This document shows, in pieces, positions 56,364 to 64,000 of a stretch of 64,000 nt of DNA. The DNA comes from Adiantum capillus-veneris (taxonomy: Eukaryota; Streptophyta; Polypodiopsida; Polypodiales; Pteridaceae). Position 1 is the first letter of the stretch, and every line of letters starts with the position of its first letter. A program made the translations under genes and the position numbers. The notes below the pieces were generated by a model. That model searched no databases. It was not told the DNA's origin and worked only from the letters and a program-made list of their open reading frames with translations. The stretch lies in assembly GCA_014529385.2 (NCBI GenBank), contig CM043945.1, forward strand, positions 95,396,112-95,460,111, written 5' to 3'.

Positions 56364-57301
56364 TGTCATCAAGGGAAAGATGAGCTAGACTTGGAAAGGT
56401 GAAGCTATCACTTGTGGGCTCAGATTGCATTGAGACCCCTGGCAAAACAACATATGGGGGATCAATGGGACTCATTGGGGGAGTCTCCATTTGTGATAGA
56501 GTGGGTTGTTTCCCTTTGCCCGTGTCTAAAAATCGCATAGGACCCGTCGAAGGTATGTTTATTCCTCGATTTTGCCTCTCGGACTGGATAATCCTATGGA
56601 TGACATTGCAGATCATGTGTTGTTGTTCGTCTAGACTAGTGGCACTAGATGTGGATTGTACAACTTCTAACCAACCCACATGGTATGTGTAGCCCATGTA
56701 TAGGTCGGTCAAAGTCTCCGTGTGTAGGTCATATTCCCAATTTTCATTGAGAAATGCCCCGTCCAAACTTGATGTACTAGAGGGTTGTCGTGAGGTGGAT
56801 GCACTGTTGCTTCCCGTGTTTTGACTTTTAGTCACCGCTACCTTAGAGACGACTTTGGAAGGTGGTAGCTCGGTAGGGCCCTCATTAAATGAGGTAGGTA
56901 GAATGTCCATGTGGACACTCTGAGGGAGTGTGGGGTCTACAGGAGATGTGAATGGTGATTCTACTTCCCCACCCCCTTCGTTTACTTCACTAGCAGTAGG
57001 TTCAGAGCGTGTAGCTCTACTAAAAGTTTCCATCAAACGGCTAAAAACACTAGTTCCAGGTTGTTGGGCCCAACTAGGTACGATTTTATTTGTTCCCCCG
57101 GGGCTTTGTGTAAGATGCTCTTCCATAATATCGTAGTCAGAGGAAGAGTCGCTAGCCGCTATATTTGGGTCTTGGGTTGCACTACCTTGGTTCCTCGCCG
57201 AGGGCGTAGACCCTAGCATGGAAGGATAGTGAGTACCCCCCGTAAATCGAAGCACTAGCTAGTTGTTCGGACTCTAGCACATGACCAGAGAGTAGATACA
57301 T
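56364..57301 (-). pseudogene. gag: Gyp-5 gag, N-terminal part
   Basis: Starts M-Y-L-L-S-G at 57301. A shift within about 50 bases moves to the frame open from 57255 to the Cop-1 insertion, with S-S-D-Y-D, G-G-G-E-V and the conserved L-N-E-N-W-E-Y-D-L and D-L-Y-M-G-Y-T-Y-H-V-G segments. The short E/R/K-rich segment of Gyp-1 and Gyp-2 is shortened here. It joins the C-terminal part at 50810 across Cop-1. Confidence 0.85.
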
Positions 57302-58088
57302 GTGCTTTGGGTGCCCTACAAGTGTCGGCAAGTACCCTCAAAGGTTACTTGCTTTGATTTGTGGGTGTTTTGCACCCCGTTTTCTGCTTGATTTTTTCTT
57401 GTTTTTGATGTTTTTTTATGTTTTTTTTTTTTTAATTGAAGTGTGTGATAGCTCGAAACGAGCGTATCACTTAAAGGGTCGCTGTGTGCTTCACAGCACA
57501 ATTTTCGGGCATCTGACATTCTGTTGGTCCTCAAAAATCAATTTTTAGCTACGTGTGAAGCTAAAATTCGTTTTTTAAAAAGGCGACTGAGACGTAGGCC
57601 TGAGCGTGAGCTTGAGCTTGGGCTTGGGTCTGGGAGATATTCCCGATCCCGGTCCTACCTTTTTTTTAAAAAAAATAATTTTTTTAATTTTTTTAAATTT
57701 AAGGATAAGGCCGCCGCGGCCTGCGCGAGAGCACACACACACTCTCTCTACCTACTTCTAACTAATACACCTACTCTTACACACTAATACACTCTATTAA
57801 CTCTCACTAATCTACTTCCTACTTACTATACACAGAAAACTAACTACCTTAATACACAGAGAATAAACACAAAACCTTTGAAATCTCTATTAACAAAGAA
57901 AACTAACTACCTTAATACACAGAGAATAAACACAGAACCTTTGAAAACTCCATTAATAAAAAAAAAAAACACAGTATAACACCAAATTCCTCTTCTCAAC
58001 ACACACACACTCCTTCCTTACCTTTCCTACAATAGAAATTGCACCACGGAGAAGCACAGAGTGCTACTCGAGCTTGGTGTATGGCATT
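57302..58088 (-). other. Gyp-5 untranslated leader
   Basis: Non-coding, with the same layout as the Gyp-1 leader: stem-loops near gag, a gagcttgggcttggg stretch, poly-T/A, then short A/C repeats with a ~60-bp duplication (ttaatacacagagaataaacac at 57848 and 57911). Confidence 0.6.
57445..57500 (-). promoter_or_regulatory. Two conserved RNA stem-loops in Gyp-5 leader
   Basis: Hairpin A (57445-57470): GTGATA pairs with TATCAC, GCTCG with CGAGC, AAA loop (TTT on the element strand), a single bulged base; 11 base pairs, the most perfect copy. Hairpin B (57485-57500): on the element strand TGTGCT-GTGA-AGCACA. The loop GTGA differs from GTAA in Gyp-1 and Gyp-2 but is still GNRA. Confidence 0.55.
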
Positions 58089-58105
58089 CCCCGGCAACGA
58101 CGCCA
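58089..58105 (-). promoter_or_regulatory. Gyp-5 primer-binding site, tRNA-Asp
   Basis: The element strand reads TGGCGTCGTTGCCGGGG, one mismatch from the Gyp-1 site. Confidence 0.88.
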
Positions 58106-58109
58106 AAAA

Positions 58110-58224
58110 TGTGTGCGTATGTCGCACGTGTCAATGCAAGGAACTTGCCGATACACCGTGTGCGAGCCACAAATGGCTCTAAGCACACAAGAAGCCTAAA
58201 CTAGTAAACTCAAAGAAGGAGATG
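58110..58224 (-). repeat. Gyp-5 5' LTR, truncated to ~115 bp
   Basis: Matches the PBS-proximal end of the 3' LTR up to aaactcaaagaagg near 58220, then passes into LTR-6 sequence. The rest of the LTR and the expected target duplication are lost. Confidence 0.8.
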
Positions 58225-58657
58225 GGATTAGAATCTACATAGTCAAACCTCTTGGTAAGACTCTTTGTAGAAACTGCTCAACTAGCAGATAACGGTAACC
58301 AAAATAGTCAACCATGTACAGAATGATTGAAATCAACTTGAAAAGTGTGTTCGTTCGCTACCGCGTGGTAGATTGCGGAATTATTTCCTTGAAAGTATAA
58401 CTGGGAGAGATCAACTATGATCCTCAATGCATATCAAATTGTGATCCTTAATGCCTATGGGGTGATGTAGAAATCACCCGTCGGGTCTTACCCCAAAACA
58501 ATATGTCCATAGACACTCCGTAGTGCTATAGAGAGAGTAGGAGACCCAAACAAGTGAACTGCCGAGATCTTATGGATAGCCATGCTGTTGCAACTGATTG
58601 TTGCATCTATACTTTCTTGTAGAGATCAACTGCTATGAGTTTAAGATTATCAAAAAC

Positions 58658-60834
58658 TCAACTTGAGTGTCGCGCTGAAAACATGTAGTGCAAAAATGAT
58701 ACCCTAAACATCCGTAATGGCAAGACTCTTGCTTGTCCATTAACGTCGATGTGTACTTCCTTGAGTAGATCTTGAAAACAATCACCCAAAGAATGCCAAT
58801 AGTTGGGTCTTACCCTTGGCCTGACAACGGCTCTTAGCCTGGTGGGCTCATAGCCCTTATGCAAAATAGTGTTCAATCGACGAACCGATGAAGATTAATT
58901 TGAGTAGCATCTTAGCCACGTGCTAGCTGTGAGTTAGAGCACCTTAGCTCAAGCTGACTCACGAGCAAAACATGTATCAAAAGCTTCTTAGAAGATGTTC
59001 ATTTTTTTTCTTAGAGAGAGAGATAGAGAACAAAAAGAAGAGCATGCTGGGTTGAGGAACTTTACTTAAGTTTTTAGAGTGTGTGCCCAAGCTATGTGCT
59101 CTTACGCATCTTATGCCTGACTTGTAGCTTATCGTATAAGCATTCCCCAGTTTTCCGGTATGACTCTCTCATCGAGAGAGGTAACAGAAAAACACAAAAC
59201 TCATTCCGACCCACCTACCTTGCAGGGGTCGTGATTGTATGAGGACGACTTAGCATTGGCACTTTGCCCATGAAATAAGTCCTGGATTTAGGTTCCTTTT
59301 AGTGTTGTTGTGTGTTGATAGCAACCAACAATCATATTAAACAATCCATCACTTAGTCTGTCCTTGACAAAGTTGCGAGTGTGATTGCGAAAGCGTAATG
59401 TAGTAAGCGATAGAATTGAATCCACCTTACTAGCATGCCTTGCATGTAGAATTGTAAGCCCTGTGTAGAGTGATGGCCTCAACCATGAGAACCAAAATCA
59501 TAAGTGCCTTGCACAGTGTAGACTGGTAGGGGTTCGATGAGGTGATATTCCCTATTTTGCCAGTGTTTTTTCAAACTTGTGTGCCACTGCCCTTGATGCC
59601 AAGTCAGTGGGCAGTACTTTTTCATGCCAATTTTGTATGCTCATAGCATAGTCCAATTGCGGGAATCTTTGATGCCAGATGCCTAAATCGTAGTCAACAG
59701 ATACTAGTACCGACGTACAAAGATCATGGCAAACAAGAATTGACCTTGTCTAGCAATTTCTATTGAAATTGGCTAGTGCCATGTGGCGAGCATCTTTGTC
59801 GGCTTGTGGAAGCAGTGACAAGAAGTCGGCCATGCCAAGCTCTGTGCACACTTGATGAAGTCGAGCCACAGGTTGTGCCAATCTCCTTGAGATTCCATGG
59901 GCAGCAAAAGTGAACTGCTATTGATCCGTGCAGCAGATCAGGACTGCAGGTACTCAAGTCATGCTTGAGTCACGTTGGCAAGTTAAGCATTGGTTCGATG
60001 CCAACAAAAGTGTAATGCTTAAAGTGCTTGAAGTGCCTAAATTGCACGCACAGCTGGTGCATGGAAAGGTTATCGTTCGATTCTCATACATTACTTTATG
60101 CAGAGATACAACAATTAACTATAGATCAAGTTATGCTGATAACAATGGAATAGGAACATTGTAATGCATCGACAAAGCGTACCTGAAATTGGTTGTCGAA
60201 GCATGGAAAAGCTATATGCAAATCCGGATTGACTGAAAACATCCGGCCTAGACATAGCACGATAATTTTTCAAGACATGCCGTGCATGCCTGATCGTACT
60301 GATGATGGAGAATAATCGTGCTTGGGACAAGCCTTTCTTGTGGATGCATATACACTTCTAGTACATGTGCGGTTACGCGGCATCACTCATAGCCCTTGCA
60401 TGTTATACTATTCAACAGGTACTTGAATAGTTTGATAAATACAAGTAAAATTGAATGCTTACCTCATAGTTTACTTGTATAAACTTGTCGTGTTGATCAC
60501 ATGGCCGGGATGCTCGAGCTTTCATGAACCTCGAACCGAGCATCAACATCGTCTTTGCCGAGCAGCCTTGCTCAGAACCTTGCCCGATGTCAAAAATCAC
60601 AAGTTCCAATGCTGACAAGCCCTCTTCAAGCGATGGAGCCATGTTGTCATATTCTGGATGGTCTTGTTAGCAACATCTGACGTGTAGTGTCACGGCAAAT
60701 AGAGCAGGTCGTGCCTTTACATGATCGCAAAGTTATAGAAAATACGCTTTGCCTTGATGGTCTGTAAAATTGCCTTGGAATTTTCCATGCAAAAACCCGA
60801 TTGTCGACCCGAGAGCGATGAGAGCACCGTTCAT
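58658..60834 (-). pseudogene. Exon-like segments inside LTR-6, possible captured gene (unidentified)
   Basis: Read on the minus strand, a frame from M-N-G-A-L-I-A-L-G at 60834 continues, with two stops, to V-N-Y-E at 60464. It is followed by GAG|GTAAGC, a good splice donor. A second segment (about 60190-60363, L-S-Q-A-R-L-F-S-I-I) ends at CAG|GTACGC. A third starts after cctgcag near 59948 in matching phase and carries R-L-H-Q-V-C-T-E-L-G-M-A-D-F and A-L-A-N-F-N-R, continuing with stops to 59288. A further frame lies at 58876-58658. No family is recognised. Stops are only moderately depleted, so this could still be chance. Confidence 0.35.
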
Positions 60835-60849
60835 CTTATGAGGAGCTCG

Positions 60850-61347
60850 GTGCGGGGCCCTAGCATGTCTTTGCATGTTAATGCATGCTAGGTCATGTGG
60901 GAAAGCTCCCCTGCAAGGTAAAAATCTTTTTTTAAAAAAAAAAAAAACATGACTGCACAGCGATGGCTAAACAGCAAGCAGCAAAGAGCCAGCAATTTCC
61001 TTGTGCTACGCAGTGATGGCCGTAACGGCGTTTTCTCCAGAAACACGATGTGACCCTCGTGCCGGGCGCTCTGATTCAACCCCACCTGCGCTAGTTTTGG
61101 TGCAGATCGCCCTGCGATGCAAGTCCATGCAAGAGTCACTTCCCACGGCCATACACTGTCGACTTTCCTCCTTGACCTTCATGTGTATACAAGGGACCAT
61201 GCCCACGCCACAGCTTTTTTGTTGTCATGTCAACCTCGACCTCCCTTTTGCAACCGAGCATGCATGGCATGCAAGCATGCTATGCAAGCACGCTCTTCCT
61301 CCTCCTTCCAGGCATGAGAAAGAGAGAAAGCCTCCATAGCCTTGCAT

Positions 61348-61423
<76 letters not shown>

Positions 61424-61475
61424 AGAGGAGACCTTTCTTCCATACCCTCCACACTCCTTCTCCTTCCTCTCCCCT
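60850..61475 (-). other. LTR-6 5' internal region
   Basis: A poly-T/poly-A run at 60928-60947 and a long (GA)n run at 61352-61415. Frames across the GA run are repeat artefacts. No gene seen. Confidence 0.6.
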
Positions 61476-61488
61476 GGCTCTGATACCA
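61476..61488 (-). promoter_or_regulatory. LTR-6 primer-binding site, initiator tRNA-Met
   Basis: The element strand reads TGGTATCAGAGCC one base inside the 5' LTR. Confidence 0.88.
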
Positions 61489-61489
61489 G

Positions 61490-61631
61490 TGAAAGGGCAT
61501 GGGGACTGAACATGCTAATCTCCACCCAGCCATGCCCTATATAGGCCCTTGGCGTGCTAAATATAGGGACCCCCTTGACTGCATGTCCATCCTGGCCCTT
61601 GGCCGTGACTAGTCCTACCCTTGTTCTGACA
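61490..61631 (-). repeat. LTR-6 5' LTR
   Basis: 142 bp, the same length as the 3' copy, ending at TSD copy TGGCC. Confidence 0.88.
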
Positions 61632-62565
61632 TGGCCAAGAGACAAAGGGGTCCAATGAGAGTTTAGTTGAATTAAATTACCTAAAGCTCTCACAAAAGGG
61701 GAAAGGGGGACACATGTCACAAGGCTATCAGTTATGCTGCTTAATTGTCTTGGCTAAGCCTGGGGAGGTCCAATAGGATGCTAGCATGAGTAATTAGCAA
61801 GGGGGGTCGACCAAGAGAGAGAGGGGACTGATTTTTGCAAGGCATTATCACATACACACTCACACAATCTCATGTGTGAAGTAAAGAAGACTCTCTCTCC
61901 TTCTCAAGCTTTAATGCAAAGCTTATCACCTACTCCAAGCTTGTGAGAAGGAAGGCCTACACCAAAAAATCTTGGTTTTGTGATGCAAATCCAACCAAGA
62001 GCCAAGCTTCAATGCATGCTCATCTCCTCTACCATGCTAATTACCAAGCTAAGCTATGCTAATATGAGTGATTATGTGAGGAGATGTACATCTTTCTCGT
62101 AAGAATACTCCTTCATCCTCTCAATCTACTCTCATACTCCACTAGCTCTCACCATCTTCGAAGGTGTGTGAGGTCTTGGGTCTGAGACCGTGAGGGAATT
62201 GATATTGTGTTTGATAAGTGTTTTGCGTAGTGCATGAAGTTCCATCTTCATTGCACTAGCTAGTATTGAAGGAACACAAGAAATTGTATTGTAAAATGTC
62301 TCTCTTGATGGGAGAAACCATAATACAAAGCCTTTTGGAGGGGGGACCGGCTCCATGCAAATCCGGTCCTCAACTGTTGTCAATTGCTTAATTTCTCTCT
62401 CTTTTGAAGTATTGTTCATGCTATCTAACTAGGTGTTATGCTTTTTGTTGCTTTCTCCACCCAAGCACTCTTGTTAATCTCATTAGGAATCTATTCTAAT
62501 GAAATGCTTACTATGTTCATGCTATTTTCCGCTACACACAAGTTACTAGGCCATTAAGTGCTACA
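61632..62565 (+). repeat. LTR-7 5' LTR, second part
   Basis: Continues 41610-42266 after the LTR-6 insertion and ends ctaca at 62565, directly before the PBS. The block at 62330-62400 matches the solo LTR at 9950-10050 in inverse orientation. Confidence 0.85.
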
Positions 62566-62566
62566 T

Positions 62567-62580
62567 TGGTATCAGAGCAC
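62567..62580 (+). promoter_or_regulatory. LTR-7 primer-binding site, initiator tRNA-Met
   Basis: TGGTATCAGAGCAC one base after the LTR end. Confidence 0.9.
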
Positions 62581-62982
62581 AAGGTTTCTCTTTTCTTTCT
62601 CAAGAAGGGAGGTCCTCAAGCTAGCTATAAATGGTTGGTACTATTAATTGCATGTGAGTAAGTAGAATAGGGATTTTTCAGCCTTGCAGTGCACCTGCCT
62701 TTGTGCAGTTAACGGGGCATCTTCGTCGAGAGCTATGGTCTTAATAGTGGAGTCCTACGGGGCTTCCCTACGGCTTAACCACTATTGAGCTATTAGAAGC
62801 TTGATAGGAGCCGGTGCTATTTTGGTGTTGAACGACCCTCTCTTCTATTCCTTGCAATTAATGGTATTCGAGCCACGGGTACAGTAGCTTGAGTGCTTTT
62901 TCTAAAGGGGTAAAGAGGAGTAGCAACTAGGGCTTGAAGTGCCAAAGTACACCTAAAAAGTTTACACCTAAAAGTTGTTAGA
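62581..62982 (+). other. LTR-7 untranslated leader
   Basis: About 400 bp without coding sequence. AATAGTGG at 62743-62750 can pair with CCACTATT at 62779-62786 to make an 8-bp stem around a 28-base loop containing two cctacgg copies. Confidence 0.55.
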
Positions 62983-64000
62983 ATGGATGACAATAGTAGA
63001 GAGAGTGAAATTAATGTTGATAACTTTGATTTTGCTAATGAGCAAGCTACTAATGATGCCCCAATGCTTGTTAACTATCTTGTTTCTAGGCTTCAACAAG
63101 CCATGGGCAATACATCCCTCCAAAGTGAAGTGCAACGGCAGCTTTGTGCTCATGGGATTCTTCAAGCTCCCCACCACGACGAGAGAACACCTAGGAAGCC
63201 TCCTTGTGAAACTTCCAAAAGAGGTCTCTCTTCGATTCGGGAAGAAGAAGACGATCCCTATGAAGGTCTCAAAAATTTGCTCCTTGATGACGCATCTCCG
63301 TCTCAAAGGAGAATTCAAGAGCCTCCACCAAAGGAACGAGAAAGAAGTGAGTCTCCCGCCACCTCGGCGGACATGGCTCCACGAAGATGGCGGGCTAAAC
63401 GCTCTCCATCACCTCCAAAACGGAGAAGACCATCACATACTTCTCCACACCATACTTCAAAGAGGGATGATAAAAAGCAAGAGAAGAAAAAGGCGAGAAA
63501 GAGGACACCCTCTTCTCCATCTTCTTCATCCTCTTCCTCTTATGAAAGTGATGGTGAAGACAAAGAAGATCAAGGAAAGAAAAAGGCGAGAAAGAGGTCA
63601 CCCTCTTCTCCATCTTCCTCAAATTCTTCATCTTTTGAAGAAAGTGATGGTGCAACCTTTGAACCATCAAAAAGAAGAGGCCATAGGAAATCCTATGCCG
63701 CATGGAAGAGGTCGTCCAAGCTCAAGAAATTCAAAGAGGGAGGGAAGAGCATCTCTTTCCTTACCTATGATGGCACTTTTGGTGCTACGGACAAAGTCTT
63801 GGCCTTTATCCAACAATTTGATGTGGCGTTCGCAGATGAGGGCTTCATGGAGTCCTCTAAGCTATGCCATGTAGCTATGCACTTTCAAAAGTCCGCCAGA
63901 CAATGGTGGTCTAGCCTATGGGCCAACGGTGAAGCTCCACGAACATGGAAAGATTTAAGAGCTTCCATTATGAAGCAGTTTTTGGCCACCGATGCCAAAG
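62983..64000 (+). CDS. gag: LTR-7 gag, open and running off the window
   Basis: Begins M-D-D-N-S-R-E-S-E at 62983 and has no stop in 339 codons to the window end. The first ~100 residues are acidic and polar. Residues about 130-235 are Arg/Ser/Lys/Glu-rich and contain a duplicated module K-K-K-A-R-K-R-[TS]-P-S-S-P-S-S followed by Ser and acidic runs. From about residue 255 a retrotransposon-gag domain starts (L-T-Y-D-G-T-F-G-A, F-I-Q-Q-F-D-V-A-F, A-R-Q-W-W-S-S-L-W, T-W-K-D-L-R-A-S-I). The only undamaged gag here, so LTR-7 may be comparatively well preserved. Which superfamily follows depends on sequence to the right; the gag core looks gypsy-like. Confidence 0.85.
   Translation, partial: MDDNSRESEINVDNFDFANEQATNDAPMLVNYLVSRLQQAMGNTSLQSEVQRQLCAHGILQAPHHDERTPRKPPCETSKRGLSSIREEEDDPYEGLKNLLLDDASPSQRRIQEPPPKERERSESPATSADMAPRRWRAKRSPSPPKRRRPSHTSPHHTSKRDDKKQEKKKARKRTPSSPSSSSSSSYESDGEDKEDQGKKKARKRSPSSPSSSNSSSFEESDGATFEPSKRRGHRKSYAAWKRSSKLKKFKEGGKSISFLTYDGTFGATDKVLAFIQQFDVAFADEGFMESSKLCHVAMHFQKSARQWWSSLWANGEAPRTWKDLRASIMKQFLATDAK

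Larger units (their letters stand above)
44293..58224 (-). mobile_element. Gyp-5, gypsy deletion derivative lacking RT, RNase H and integrase; contains Cop-1
   Basis: Minus-strand order: truncated 5' LTR (58110-58224), PBS, leader, gag N-terminal part, [Cop-1 50816-56358], gag C-terminal part, spacer, AP1 fused to the pol tail, internal PPT and TATA-like box, 3' noncoding DNA, PPT, 3' LTR (44293-44939). ORF3 is absent. Without Cop-1 it is about 8.4 kb. It must have been mobilised by enzymes of a relative. It lies in LTR-6, but no TSD can be checked because most of the 5' LTR is gone. Confidence 0.9.
42267..61631 (-). mobile_element. LTR-6, element with 142-bp LTRs, no recognisable gag-pol, containing Gyp-5
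   Basis: Two 142-bp direct repeats (42267-42408 and 61490-61631) differ at five positions by eye. They are flanked by TGGCT (42262-42266) and TGGCC (61632-61636), a near-perfect 5-bp duplication. A PBS for initiator tRNA-Met and a PPT fix the minus-strand orientation. Without Gyp-5 the internal region is about 5.1 kb. No RT, integrase or protease motif was seen, so it is probably non-autonomous, a very short-LTR element with gene-like cargo. Confidence 0.8.

Noticed and set aside
59750-59960. DEAD-box helicase C-terminal domain in the LTR-6 exon-like segment (D-A-R-H-M-A-L-A-N-F-N-R and I-L-V-C-H-D-L)
   Set aside because: The expected R-G-x-D and H-R-x-G-R-x-x-R motifs are missing, so the resemblance is probably chance.
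1-64000. tRNA, rRNA or other structural RNA genes
   Set aside because: tRNA-like strings are only primer-binding sites of LTR elements; no cloverleaf or rRNA sequence was recognised.

Overview
This is plant nuclear DNA made almost entirely of LTR retrotransposons inserted into one another, with no convincing intact host gene. The evidence for a plant is: Ty3/gypsy primer-binding sites matching plant tRNA-Asp, Ty1/copia-type sites matching initiator tRNA-Met (TGGTATCAGAGC), a Tnt1/Tork-like copia pol, and many CT/CA microsatellites. Most coding regions carry stops and frameshifts, as expected in a large genome that loses old elements slowly. The species cannot be named from the sequence.

Layout. 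1-8205: Gyp-1, minus strand, a gypsy element cut by the window edge (RNase H, RT, protease, gag, leader, 5' LTR). 9783-11383: a solo LTR, minus strand, with TSD TCAAA. 13075-33216: Gyp-2, plus strand, TSD TCAAC, split by Gyp-3 (20141-28310, minus strand). Gyp-2 lies inside an older, unidentified coding-like stretch (12331-13069 and 33222 onward). 33660-36280: old intergenic DNA with a weak pseudogene and about ten copies of an irregular ~47-bp repeat. 36279-39440: Gyp-4, plus strand, a pol fragment without LTRs. 41610-64000: a four-level nest. LTR-7 (plus) has its 5' LTR split by LTR-6 (minus, 142-bp LTRs, TSD TGGCY). LTR-6 contains Gyp-5 (minus), whose gag is split by the copia element Cop-1 (minus, 192-bp LTRs, TSD CGTGG). 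The window ends inside the open gag frame of LTR-7.

Gyp-1, -2, -3 and -5 are one family and Gyp-4 is a fragment of it. Combining copies gives this order: LTR with embedded CT/CA microsatellite, tRNA-Asp PBS, leader with two conserved stem-loops, a large Pro/Thr/Met-rich gag with four CCHC-like knuckles, protease 1 (D-G-G-T), RT, RNase H, integrase with a GPY/F-like module, a second aspartic-protease-like domain (D-T-G-A), a tail repeating W-[VI]-P-K, an internal polypurine tract, a TATA-like box, a ~140-aa ORF3, 3' noncoding DNA, and the 3' PPT and LTR. The second protease, the tail, the internal PPT/TATA and ORF3 are the most unusual parts and the best candidates for undescribed biology. Several copies are deletion derivatives: Gyp-5 joins protease 1 to the tail in one 556-aa frame without RT or integrase, and Gyp-3 has lost gag. 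LTR-6 has no recognisable gag-pol but holds exon-like minus-strand segments that may be a captured gene.
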